A DNA stretch of 64,000 nucleotides from an uncultured Blautia sp. Lineage in GTDB: Bacteria > Bacillota > Clostridia > Lachnospirales > Lachnospiraceae. Below the pieces are notes generated by a model, which was not told where the DNA came from, searched no databases, and saw only the letters and a program-made list of their open reading frames with translations. Positions within the stretch are counted from its first letter, which is position 1, and every line of letters starts with the position of its first letter. The stretch is from contig CATXEA010000019.1 of assembly GCA_958367245.1 (NCBI GenBank), positions 1 to 64,000 of the forward strand, in the 5' to 3' direction. Below are positions 52,693 to 61,093 of the stretch, piece after piece. Position numbers and translations under genes: made by a program.

Positions 52693-53157
52693 TCAGCCTA
52701 CCCATACGCCGTTGGTCAGTGAAGAAAGCGATTCAAAACCGTCGTCTTCTACAGCATGATATCCCCGTACTCTGTAATAATATCCTTTCGGAACAATAAT
52801 ATTCATGCTTCTCGTTATATTATCAGCATTCTCTCTGGATAAATCCCAGTCCCTGTAAGTATAATAGCCGCCATTATCCTTCTGTTCCAGATAAAGTTTG
52901 AGATATATTTTATCACAGGTATGATAACCCTGAGTAATTCCGGTTATATTTATTTCATTACAGGATAATACCCTGATATTCCCGGAACCATAATTCAGGT
53001 CTTCCCCAACAGACCTGTTATATTCAATATTATAGGAACGCTTCTCTTTGCCTTCAGCCGAATGCGTTTCTCCCCAAGTTCCATATGGCGCTGCAGACAT
53101 TATTATTCCCAGACACACTATCCCTGTAATAACAAATATCAGGAATTTCTTATTCAT
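52693..53157 (-). CDS. Secreted protein, DUF6147-like
   Basis: 154 residues. Signal peptide 1-24 (KKFLIFVITGIVCLGIIMSA). The mature part has repeated beta strands (NIRVLSCNEINITGITQGYH, then LYLEQKDNGGYYTYRDWDLS, then VPKGYYYRVRGYHAVE), similar to the family I know as DUF6147, which is found in Lachnospiraceae; function unknown. It lies 65 bases downstream of the DUF4367 gene on the same strand and may be a target or partner of the sigma/anti-sigma pair. Confidence 0.65.
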   Translation of the reverse strand: MNKKFLIFVITGIVCLGIIMSAAPYGTWGETHSAEGKEKRSYNIEYNRSVGEDLNYGSGNIRVLSCNEINITGITQGYHTCDKIYLKLYLEQKDNGGYYTYRDWDLSRENADNITRSMNIIVPKGYYYRVRGYHAVEDDGFESLSSLTNGVWVG

Positions 53158-53222
53158 TCTTTATTTTATTTCTCCTTCGTTTGCCAAAACTCCCTTTTCA
53201 ATCTTTGTATATACCTGTCCCC

Positions 53223-54104
53223 CTAAAACAGGATGTTTTCTGCAATTTTTACAAACTCCTGTCTGGGCATTTTCCCCGAAAACAGATAAAACACATCATT
53301 TCTGTTCCACTGGGCAATGAAGCTCGACTCCCTGTTATTCTCAGCTCCTATTTCATAAACATCCATTGGAATCTGCGTTTTATCTAAATGAAGCGCCTCT
53401 GCCTTTTCACCATGAAAATCAAAATATAAACTGTCCTGAACATCATCTTTCCGCTGCACATACAGAGTCGTAAGCATATCCTGATATTCATATTCCAAAA
53501 AGGCAAAGTTGCCAAACTCTCCAACTTCACAGTTAACAAAATTAAATCCTCTTGGGCGATAATGAATCGTCGGCATCTCTATTCCGAGCTTTGTCTCAAT
53601 TTCCTCTAAAGCTTTATCCTCTGTTTCTTCATGCCTGTCATTATCCTCTACATTATCAACAATCATCCTGACATCATCTCCTGCCAGATATTTCATACTG
53701 TTGATAAAATACTGCCTGTTTGCTTTGCTGGTCAGACTGGCAGCAAACACACTGATCAGGCAGACTACCGCTACACCTGCTATTTTCACACTTTTGCGGA
53801 AACACCTGCTGTCCAGAATACATACCTTCTCTTCACATTTCTGTGACTTTTTCTTTGATGATTCTTTCCCGCGTTTTCTCCTTTCCGGAATGGAAATAAC
53901 CTTTTCGTCCTCATCCCGGTATTCTCCTCTTTCTCTAAGGCGAGATACCAGCTCTTCGTAAGCCGCATCCACTTCCTCTTCCGTTTCTTCTTCATATTCC
54001 TCGAAATCGTCAGAGAAAAGTGCATCCTCAATTGCATCGGCTTCATTCAGGAATTGCTCTTCCAACAGCCTGTCCAATTCTTCATCACTTATTTTTTTCT
54101 CCAT
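53223..54104 (-). CDS. DUF4367 membrane protein, possible anti-sigma factor
   Basis: 293 residues from ATG 54104 (an ATG four codons further upstream is equally possible). Acidic cytoplasmic N-terminus (about 1-85), a basic stretch, one transmembrane helix (about 105-125: KIAGVAVVCLISVFAASL), and an extracellular DUF4367 domain (about 155-293: RPRGFNFVNCEVGEFGNFAF). Such proteins commonly sit next to an ECF sigma factor. A sigma factor gene is 1.2 kb away with murG between on the other strand. Confidence 0.75.
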   Translation of the reverse strand: MEKKISDEELDRLLEEQFLNEADAIEDALFSDDFEEYEEETEEEVDAAYEELVSRLRERGEYRDEDEKVISIPERRKRGKESSKKKSQKCEEKVCILDSRCFRKSVKIAGVAVVCLISVFAASLTSKANRQYFINSMKYLAGDDVRMIVDNVEDNDRHEETEDKALEEIETKLGIEMPTIHYRPRGFNFVNCEVGEFGNFAFLEYEYQDMLTTLYVQRKDDVQDSLYFDFHGEKAEALHLDKTQIPMDVYEIGAENNRESSFIAQWNRNDVFYLFSGKMPRQEFVKIAENILF

Positions 54105-54212
54105 TTTCTCTCCCATAATTCTTATCTTTCCTTGACAATTTCTTCACGTGGGTTCATATTTATGATTAATGATATAATTAATATCAAAAAGAAATCCTTA
54201 GGAGGAACCCCT

Positions 54213-55280
54213 ATGAAACATATCGTACTTACCGGCGGCGGTACTGCCGGACATGTTACTCCAAATATAGCCTTAATTCCCAGACTCAAAGAGCTTGGCT
54301 ATCAGATTTCCTATATCGGTTCTTATGAGGGAATCGAAAAGAAACTCATTGAAGAACTTGGAATCCCCTATTACGGAATCTCTTCCGGTAAATTAAGACG
54401 TTATTTTGACCTGAAAAATTTCTCTGATCCATTCAGAGTTCTTAAAGGTTTCCGTCAGGCCAGAAAACTTTTAAAAGAATTAAAACCCGATGTGGTCTTC
54501 TCAAAAGGCGGTTTCGTTACTGTGCCTGTTGTCATTGCCGCAAAAAAATGCGGGATTCCGGCAATCATCCACGAATCTGACATGACTCCCGGACTCGCAA
54601 ACAAGCTGTGCCTTTCCTCTGCCGCAAAAATCTGCTGTAACTTCCCGGAAACTGTCAACAGTCTCCCGAAAGACAAGGCAGTTCTTACCGGTACTCCTAT
54701 CCGCCGTGAACTGATGGACGGCGATAAGGAAACTGCCAGAGAATTCTGCGGTTTCACTGACGAAAAACCGGTTCTTATGGTAATCGGCGGAAGCCTTGGC
54801 GCCGCGTCTGTCAACGAAAACATCCGTAAAATCCTTCCTGAACTTCTGAAAGACTTTCAGGTTATCCATCTTTGCGGAAAAGGCAAAACCGACGAAAGCC
54901 TCAAATCAACAGAAGGCTATGTCCAGTTCGAATACATCAAGGATGAACTCCCTGATTTATTTGCCCTTGCAGATATCGTCGTTTCCCGCGCAGGCGCCAA
55001 TGCAATCTGCGAACTTAATGCATTAAAAAAACCAAACCTGTTAATCCCGCTTTCTGCAAACGCAAGCCGCGGCGACCAGATTCTCAATGCCCGCTCCTTT
55101 GAGCGTCAGGGCTTCAGCATGGTTATGGAGGAAGAAGAGATTACAGAACAGACTCTTCTGGATGCTGTTCACAAACTATATGCAAACCGAAAAACATATA
55201 TCAGCGCCATGTCTGACAGTAAACATATGGATTCTATCCACCAAATCACATCTATTATAGAGGAATGCGTTCGAAAATAG
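54213..55280 (+). CDS. murG: MurG, lipid II synthase
   Basis: 355 residues from ATG 54213. Transfers GlcNAc from UDP-GlcNAc to lipid I at the inner membrane face. GGGTAGHVTPNIALIP, KGGFVTVPV, GGSLGAASVNENI and SRAGANAICELNA are the family motifs. GGAGG precedes the ATG; the extra N-terminal residues of the longer reading frame are not conserved. Inserted on the opposite strand between the sigma factor and DUF4367 genes. Confidence 0.96.
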   Translation: MKHIVLTGGGTAGHVTPNIALIPRLKELGYQISYIGSYEGIEKKLIEELGIPYYGISSGKLRRYFDLKNFSDPFRVLKGFRQARKLLKELKPDVVFSKGGFVTVPVVIAAKKCGIPAIIHESDMTPGLANKLCLSSAAKICCNFPETVNSLPKDKAVLTGTPIRRELMDGDKETAREFCGFTDEKPVLMVIGGSLGAASVNENIRKILPELLKDFQVIHLCGKGKTDESLKSTEGYVQFEYIKDELPDLFALADIVVSRAGANAICELNALKKPNLLIPLSANASRGDQILNARSFERQGFSMVMEEEEITEQTLLDAVHKLYANRKTYISAMSDSKHMDSIHQITSIIEECVRK

Positions 55281-55297
55281 CTCTTCCTGTCCGGTAA

Positions 55298-55828
55298 TCA
55301 ATCCGCTGTTTTCTGATACTCCTCTTTCAGCCAGCGCTTCGTTCTCATAATTCTGTTATTCACATTACTGACTGTAATATTGAATTGTTCTGCAACGAAG
55401 CCTGGCAAAATATTAAAGATTTTAACTCTTATATAAATCTCGTAGTTCAATTCATTTTTCTCACGTAATTCCTGAAAAAGCAGCCGAATTTTATGATGAG
55501 TTTCCAGTCCCATGATCATGTCGTCAATCTCATAGCTCAATTCCCTGAAACTCTTATCATCTGTGATTTCTCCCACATTGTACTCATGCTTATTATGAGC
55601 TCTTCTGTAGTAGTCGCTCACTTTATTAAACGTAATTGTTTTCACCAATCCATAAATTTTTCTTTCGTTTGACAAATCCAGACCTTCGCCCATATTATAA
55701 ATACTTGCGAAAACCTCCTGACAGATATCATCGGCTATGTATTCATCGTGTACAAGCCTCTTTGCCAGTTTTCTTGAGAAACCACGGTATTTTTTGTAAA
55801 ACAGCATAAAATCCGCGTTTGTCATCAT
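55298..55828 (-). CDS. ECF-type sigma factor
   Basis: 176 residues. Region 2 is visible (residues about 12-80: FYKKYRGFSRKLAKRLVHDE and YIADDICQEVFASIYNM), and region 4 helix-turn-helix near 135-165 (FVAEQFNITVSNVNNRIMRT). It should direct a special regulon. The anti-sigma partner is probably the DUF4367 protein. It converges with murG; their stop codons are 17 bases apart. Confidence 0.85.
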   Translation of the reverse strand: MMTNADFMLFYKKYRGFSRKLAKRLVHDEYIADDICQEVFASIYNMGEGLDLSNERKIYGLVKTITFNKVSDYYRRAHNKHEYNVGEITDDKSFRELSYEIDDMIMGLETHHKIRLLFQELREKNELNYEIYIRVKIFNILPGFVAEQFNITVSNVNNRIMRTKRWLKEEYQKTAD

Positions 55829-55853
55829 TTGTATCTCCTTGTCAACAAAACCC

Positions 55854-56258
55854 TCAAGCTTTTACTTTCGCAAGAATTTCCTCTTTCTCCTCTTCTTTCA
55901 GCTCACCAGGTGTCCAGGTAATTCCAACTCCATCATTCTTATATCTCGGAATCAGGTGCATATGGAAATGGAAAACCGTCTGCCCTGCAGGCTCTCCATT
56001 ATTCTGAACAATATTAAAACCATCACACTTCAGAGCATCCGTCATCACTGTCGCCATCTTCTTTGCGAGAATCATCGCTTTTGCAGCCAATTCATCAGAC
56101 AGCTCATAAATATTTGCAGCATGAGTTTTCGGGAGAATCAGCGCATGTCCCTTGCTTGCCGGTCCCAAATCCAGAATAACGCGGAAGTCTTCGTCCTCAT
56201 ACAGTGTGGCTGCCGGGATTTCCCCATTTGCGATTTTACAAAAAATACAATTTTCCAT
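55854..56258 (-). CDS. HIT family hydrolase
   Basis: 134 residues. The histidine triad is HFHMHLIPRY, with NCIFCKIANGEIPAATLYED at the start: the HINT/protein-kinase-C-interacting type that hydrolyses nucleoside phosphoramidates. A cysteine pair, CIFC, sits at the N-terminus. Lies upstream of the sigma gene on the same strand (25-base gap). Confidence 0.93.
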   Translation of the reverse strand: MENCIFCKIANGEIPAATLYEDEDFRVILDLGPASKGHALILPKTHAANIYELSDELAAKAMILAKKMATVMTDALKCDGFNIVQNNGEPAGQTVFHFHMHLIPRYKNDGVGITWTPGELKEEEKEEILAKVKA

Positions 56259-56448
56259 GTTAATTTCCCTTTCCTTTTTTAATTTTAGTATTTTATATGA
56301 TAAAAAACAGAAACCCGCAATTGCTTATATTTCGTGCGTTTTCCTGTTATTATCTCTTTATGATTTGTCGTTTTTATGCGAAATTTTCAGTACGGATTTT
56401 GTTGATATTAAAAAACCTGAGTGATACACTTTTTCATGAGGTGATGAT

Positions 56449-57123
56449 ATGCAGGTTAATACCACAGCAGAACAATTAAAAAATGAGTTTCAAATTACAT
56501 TATCAAAATTCGCCCACGAAATCCGCAATCCACTGGCGCTGATCAGCAGTGAACTCCAATTGATGGCCTCCTCCTATCCGGAGCTTATTAACGATCCGCA
56601 ATGGGAAGATTTGCAGGACAATCTGGACTATGTTAAAGAACTGCTTAATGAATTCTCAAATTACAACAATGCCGGAAAACTGTCTTTACAGCCTGCTGCT
56701 CCCGATGAATTCCTCCGCAGCATTCTATCCAGCGAACAAGCAACACTGGACTATCTGGGAATTGCTCTGGAAGCAGACATTTCAGACAGCACACGTTCCC
56801 TCCCTATGGACAGGCTCAAAATGCGTCAGGCTCTTTTAAATCTGCTCCGAAATGCGACCGAATCTATTACACATACTCACGGCCGAATCAGAGTCTGTCT
56901 CAGAAACACAGAACGCGGCATCTGCATTTCCATAGAAGATAACGGATGCGGCATGACTCAGGAACAAATGAACCACATTTTCTCCCCCTTCGTGACCTCC
57001 AAACCAACGGGAACAGGACTGGGTCTTGCCATAACCGAACAGATTATTCAGGCACATGGCGGTCATATTGAGGTGACAAGCCAGCCTGATCAGGGCTCTG
57101 TTTTTAAACTCTTTCTGGGATGA
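56449..57123 (+). CDS. Sensorless histidine kinase
   Basis: 224 residues with no sensor or membrane part. FAHEIRNPLALI holds the phospho-acceptor H23; DHp helices end near 80. The ATP domain has LLRNATESI (N box), DNGCGMTQEQ and GTGLGLAI (G boxes). In spore formers such truncated HisKA kinases can feed Spo0F/Spo0A; the input protein is unknown. GAGGTGATGAT precedes the ATG. Its last 34 bases overlap the converging rhomboid gene. Confidence 0.88.
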   Translation: MQVNTTAEQLKNEFQITLSKFAHEIRNPLALISSELQLMASSYPELINDPQWEDLQDNLDYVKELLNEFSNYNNAGKLSLQPAAPDEFLRSILSSEQATLDYLGIALEADISDSTRSLPMDRLKMRQALLNLLRNATESITHTHGRIRVCLRNTERGICISIEDNGCGMTQEQMNHIFSPFVTSKPTGTGLGLAITEQIIQAHGGHIEVTSQPDQGSVFKLFLG

Positions 57124-57695
57124 TACAAAAGCACGGCTAATACAAATCCGCCGAACAATCCTCCAACGTGTGCGGCATTATCCACACCGCTGCTGGTAAA
57201 ACCAAAGTAAAGCGATAAGGCAGCCATGATTATCATTTGTCTGACAGAAAGGTCTCCCACCCTGCCCCTGTGTCGAAGCAGTACATAAATCATGGCTCCC
57301 ATCACCGCAAACACTGCTCCTGAAGCGCCTGCCGACACTGCAAACTCATTCCTTTCCAGTTCTATATACAGAGAAAGGAGATTTCCTCCTATTCCTCCAA
57401 GCAGATAAATTATCAAAAACCTGATTTTTCCGGTAATCTGTTCCATCCTTCCGCCCAATACAAAAAGCACCAGCATATTATTGACAAGATGCCGGGAGCC
57501 AAAGTGCAGAAACATACTGGTAAATATCCTGTATACGCCGCCGTTCAGAATCGCCGGCGCATATGCAGCTCCGCATTCTATCATATGCATGGTATCTCCT
57601 GTCCCGCCAGTCAGTTCCACAAACAGAAAAACCAACACATTTATAAGAATCAATGCAACTGTCACCGGTTCTTTTTTTAATTCTTCCACTGCCAA
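57090..57695 (-). CDS. Rhomboid family intramembrane serine protease
   Basis: 201 residues, six helices. Catalytic Ser in GASGAVFAV (S125) and His in NAAHVGGLFGG (H176), and the conserved HN (H69-VNN) are present. Cleaves membrane proteins within the bilayer; the substrate is unknown. Tail-to-tail with the kinase gene. Confidence 0.93.
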   Translation of the reverse strand: MAVEELKKEPVTVALILINVLVFLFVELTGGTGDTMHMIECGAAYAPAILNGGVYRIFTSMFLHFGSRHLVNNMLVLFVLGGRMEQITGKIRFLIIYLLGGIGGNLLSLYIELERNEFAVSAGASGAVFAVMGAMIYVLLRHRGRVGDLSVRQMIIMAALSLYFGFTSSGVDNAAHVGGLFGGFVLAVLLYHPRKSLKTEP

Positions 57696-57819
57696 CCTCT
57701 TTTCTGCTTTTTCAATTTCACAGAAACATTTTATCAGACTTGCCTGATTTTTTCAAAGTATTTCTTAATAAAATCCACTTCATCTTTATAAATCCCAATT
57801 TTCAGAACATATAGTTCTT

Positions 57820-59349
57820 TCATTCCAAAAAAACATATCTTGCCTGTGCAAAGGCAACCTCATCTTCGTTTTGCAGACAATACTCTTCCTCTGCTTTCAG
57901 AAGTCTTCCGTTTACTGTTGTTCCGTTTCTTGAGTTTAAATCTGTCAGATAATAATTCCCTTCTTTCTTTTTTATTTTTGCATGAACGCGGCTTACTGTC
58001 GGAAGATCAATGACCGCATCTGACGCAGTCTGAAGTTTTCCAATGACCACCAGCTCTTTTTCAATATAAATTGTCGCAAGCTCTCCCGGCTCCCTGCTCA
58101 CGAGACTGGGCGGACCATGTGTACTGTTCATGGAAAGAACTACTGTTTCTCCGAAATTTTTCACCGACTCATTCGCCTGTATTTTTCCGGGATGAAGCTG
58201 CAGCGGCGTCCTCTCCAAAATTCCCGTATCCCTTTCTGTTTTTTCCTTAGAAACAATATTTTCTTCCTGTTCTTTCCATATATCTTTCTCCTGCCTGTCA
58301 TTTTTCAGATTCCGTTCCGGTTCCCAACCTCCTCTTTCACTATTTTTCATAAATTCTCTCTCCGCCTTCGCATGTGCCCTTCTCATATTCCGTTCCGAGT
58401 CCTGTTTTCTTTCTTCTGCCTTTTTCCTTTTTATTTTTCTGGCAGCCGTATAAATAAGCATTCCTGTTCCCATTCCCGCAATCATAGTTCCAAGAATTAC
58501 TGAAAGCTCTGCCCCTGACAGATATCCCAGCATCTTTGCAGCCAGAATTAAACCCAATACCATAATTCCGCCCGCAATACCTGCGATTCTTTTCAAAATC
58601 CCGTATCTGTTCTTTTTATTTCCGGTTTTTTCGCTCTTATAGTCCATGCTTCGGCTGCGGCTGTCTCTCCAGAACTGTTCACCTCTAATATCGCTCAATC
58701 CTATACCAGACACAGCTCTATCTTCTGTCAGTATCTTCTGACTCTCGCCTTCTTTTTCATGCGATCTCAAAGCCATGTCATCTTCCCTGTCCGCTTCTCT
58801 GTCACATCCTCTGTACAGTTCTTCCTTTATATGCTCCAGATGAAAACTATCTTCCATTGCTCTTCTGTATATTCCATATCCAATCCTGACAGCCATATCG
58901 TCTTCATGGTCTATTTTAGGAAGAATATATTCTGTAAGTTCCTGAAATTGTTCTTTCAGGTCTTTTTTATAACCCGGCAGAAAACAAAAACCTATTTCTC
59001 TTTTTTCCACTTCCAGAAACATATACTCCGGCATAAGTACAAGCTGTTCAGGATTCATCAGATATTCCGCCATATCTTCCATCACCCGAATGAGTTCCCC
59101 GAAAATCAGCTTCAGATCCTCCTGTCCCAGCTTTCTGTTCTCATAAAAAGAAGCAATCGCCTGACGCGACGTAATGTCGTAATATACCGAAAAATCCCCA
59201 TTCATTCCCTGAATCCTGCATTTTACCAGCGATGGGACAACATTCCCAACCATCATTCTGACCTGATAAGAGGAAGTATCAATTTCCTCCTCACCATGAA
59301 GCACAAGGTAATTATGATTCATATCCCGTTTATATTCCGTATGCATCAT
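57820..59349 (-). CDS. DUF6382 protein with C-terminal FHA domain
   Basis: 509 residues. The N-terminal DUF6382 region is about 1-180 (DYKRDMNHNYLVLHG-like start, later LEVEKREIGFCFLPGYKKDL), then a basic linker, two membrane helices (about 260-310), a highly charged Arg/Glu linker, and a C-terminal FHA domain (about 430-509: VSRVHAKIKKKEGNYYLTDL, then NSRNGTTVNG). FHA binds phospho-threonine, so a Ser/Thr kinase should act on the pilus system; none is in the window. Its start overlaps the previous TadE-like gene by one base. Confidence 0.86.
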   Translation of the reverse strand: MMHTEYKRDMNHNYLVLHGEEEIDTSSYQVRMMVGNVVPSLVKCRIQGMNGDFSVYYDITSRQAIASFYENRKLGQEDLKLIFGELIRVMEDMAEYLMNPEQLVLMPEYMFLEVEKREIGFCFLPGYKKDLKEQFQELTEYILPKIDHEDDMAVRIGYGIYRRAMEDSFHLEHIKEELYRGCDREADREDDMALRSHEKEGESQKILTEDRAVSGIGLSDIRGEQFWRDSRSRSMDYKSEKTGNKKNRYGILKRIAGIAGGIMVLGLILAAKMLGYLSGAELSVILGTMIAGMGTGMLIYTAARKIKRKKAEERKQDSERNMRRAHAKAEREFMKNSERGGWEPERNLKNDRQEKDIWKEQEENIVSKEKTERDTGILERTPLQLHPGKIQANESVKNFGETVVLSMNSTHGPPSLVSREPGELATIYIEKELVVIGKLQTASDAVIDLPTVSRVHAKIKKKEGNYYLTDLNSRNGTTVNGRLLKAEEEYCLQNEDEVAFAQARYVFLE

Positions 59350-59777
59350 TATCCCCCTATTTCTCCCAAAACTGCTTTCGCAGAGCGGATTTTGCGTATC
59401 CAGCCTACAGGCCGTATAACTTCTGATGTTCCCTCAGTACGCAAGTGCCAGTTAAAATCCCCATAACTGGAAATCGTATCCAAGTCATAGGTTACCTGAA
59501 CCTCTTTTCCGACATTCGTCTGTGTACTCAGATTTTCCGCTCCGAAAAATCCCTGACTTCCAAGCGCTTCACTTCTCATTCTGGCATTCTCATATATCTG
59601 CCCCTGCTTTTTTATTCCCTCCATACTTCCGCTCACTGCGGATTCATATGCTGCTGCAGTCAGCCATGCTCTGTTATGTACGAAAAAGCACAGATAAATA
59701 AGCCCCATGAGAACAAGAAGAATCAAAGGCATCAGACATGCTGTTTCTACCGTCATACTTCCTTTCTTTATTTCCAC
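59349..59777 (-). CDS. TadE-like pseudopilin
   Basis: 142 residues. Short prepilin-like N-terminus (MEIKKGSMTVETACLMPLIL, then LVLMGLIYLCFFV), the TadE feature; the rest is extracellular. It is a minor pilin cleaved by the prepilin peptidase encoded next to it. Overlaps the peptidase gene by 10 bases and the FHA gene by one, so the three are tightly coupled. Confidence 0.88.
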   Translation of the reverse strand: MEIKKGSMTVETACLMPLILLVLMGLIYLCFFVHNRAWLTAAAYESAVSGSMEGIKKQGQIYENARMRSEALGSQGFFGAENLSTQTNVGKEVQVTYDLDTISSYGDFNWHLRTEGTSEVIRPVGWIRKIRSAKAVLGEIGG

Positions 59778-60187
59778 AAAAGCACACCTCCTATATACCC
59801 CAGAAGAAGAAACGGTACAAAAGGAATCTCGGCGTTTCTCCCTTTACGCAGTACCACCAGAAGAATTCCCGCCCATACGGCGCTGCAGCCCAGACCAATC
59901 AACAGCATTATAAGAAACTCTTCTGTTTTCAGCGCTGTCCCAAGAGCCATCATCAGCCATCCGTCTCCCATCCCGAGAGCTCCTTTCGTTACAACGCTTA
60001 CTGCCAGAAAAAAAGCGCTGATTCCCACAGGGATAAAAAAGCCCACAGATATTCCGCCAGTGTAAGCCGCCCAGCCCAGACTCCCCGCTGCAAATACCGC
60101 TGCTGCCGCAAGAGAAATCTCTTTTCTCCTTATATCCGTCCATGTATTAAATCCCAGAAATCCCAGTATACATATTTCTTTCAGCAT
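59768..60187 (-). CDS. A24 prepilin peptidase (TadV type)
   Basis: 139 residues, about six membrane helices. The two catalytic aspartates are D18 (NTWTDIRRKEI) and D76 in GMGDGW (GxGD). Without the N-methylating domain, as in TadV/CpaA. It would process the Flp pilin and the TadE-like proteins in this operon. Confidence 0.93.
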   Translation of the reverse strand: MLKEICILGFLGFNTWTDIRRKEISLAAAAVFAAGSLGWAAYTGGISVGFFIPVGISAFFLAVSVVTKGALGMGDGWLMMALGTALKTEEFLIMLLIGLGCSAVWAGILLVVLRKGRNAEIPFVPFLLLGYIGGVLLWK

Positions 60188-60205
60188 AATTTTCCTTCTT
60201 TCTGC

Positions 60206-61039
60206 TCATCCGCACCTGCTGCAGGCGCATACATCTCCTGCTTCTGATTCCTTTACCATACGCACAGAGCGTTTCAAGCCGCTGCAGGTGCCAAGGTTAT
60301 GATAACGGTTTCCCTGTTTCGTGATATAAACGCTGCCTTCAGGCTTCTGATTATGGCTGCAGGTTTCACAGGCTGTATACTTTTCACCATACATATTTCT
60401 TGCTCCTGAGACTGAGCTCCCGGAAACCTGCCTGACAGAAAGGTTCAGATAACTGCATCCCAGATTCTTGTGATATACACTTCCGTTGTCTGTCATGTAG
60501 ACCATCTTTTCAGGCTCAGTCTGCTCCGGTTCCCCGATTTCTGCCCCATATTCCTTTCCTGTCCACGCGTGAACCTTTACTGTATTATGCATCCGCACAG
60601 TTGGAAGCGGTATTACTCCTCCTATCGGTTTATAGCTGTACATATCCGGCAGAGTAATATCTTCCGGTCCCTCCCCCTCAAGTACATAGGCATACATTCC
60701 CGCCTGTTTCGCTCTTTCACAGAGCTTAGTCAGATGTTCTGTCTGAAGACGGTAAATATCCATAAAGGAAATCAGCGTTACCATTCCCATGAAAAATAAG
60801 GGCAGGACAAGAGCAGTTTCAACAGCCAGACTTGCTTTTGCCATTGTTTTTCTGCCGCAGATGCTTCCCAAAGAGGTGCGAAAAGATACCTTTCCAGAAA
60901 GCATTCTTCTGCATTTCGGGGGACGCAGAAAAAACCGATGCCTTAAAGAGCGTTTCCTTTCTCTTTTTTCTGTTTCCTTACTGCTTTTGTTATTCTTCCT
61001 GTTATTTTTCCCACATCTGTTTATCTGTATTTTTTTCAT
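60206..61039 (-). CDS. TadE-like protein with two duplicated His/Cys motifs
   Basis: 277 residues from ATG 61039. A highly basic 66-residue N-terminus precedes the prepilin helix (MAKASLAVETALVLPLFFMG). The C-terminal part has two copies of VY.T..G..YH...CS.L..SVR...C..C (about 180-227 and 237-276 in this numbering), a probable zinc module of the kind that ends many secreted Firmicute nucleases. Start is uncertain: an ATG seven codons upstream also has a ribosome site, and the real prepilin might begin at MAKAS. Part of the Tad operon. Confidence 0.78.
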   Translation of the reverse strand: MKKIQINRCGKNNRKNNKSSKETEKRERKRSLRHRFFLRPPKCRRMLSGKVSFRTSLGSICGRKTMAKASLAVETALVLPLFFMGMVTLISFMDIYRLQTEHLTKLCERAKQAGMYAYVLEGEGPEDITLPDMYSYKPIGGVIPLPTVRMHNTVKVHAWTGKEYGAEIGEPEQTEPEKMVYMTDNGSVYHKNLGCSYLNLSVRQVSGSSVSGARNMYGEKYTACETCSHNQKPEGSVYITKQGNRYHNLGTCSGLKRSVRMVKESEAGDVCACSRCG

Positions 61040-61093
61040 CGTATCTCCCTGAAAAAGCATCTTTTCACACCTCTTTCCATAACAATTTTCATA

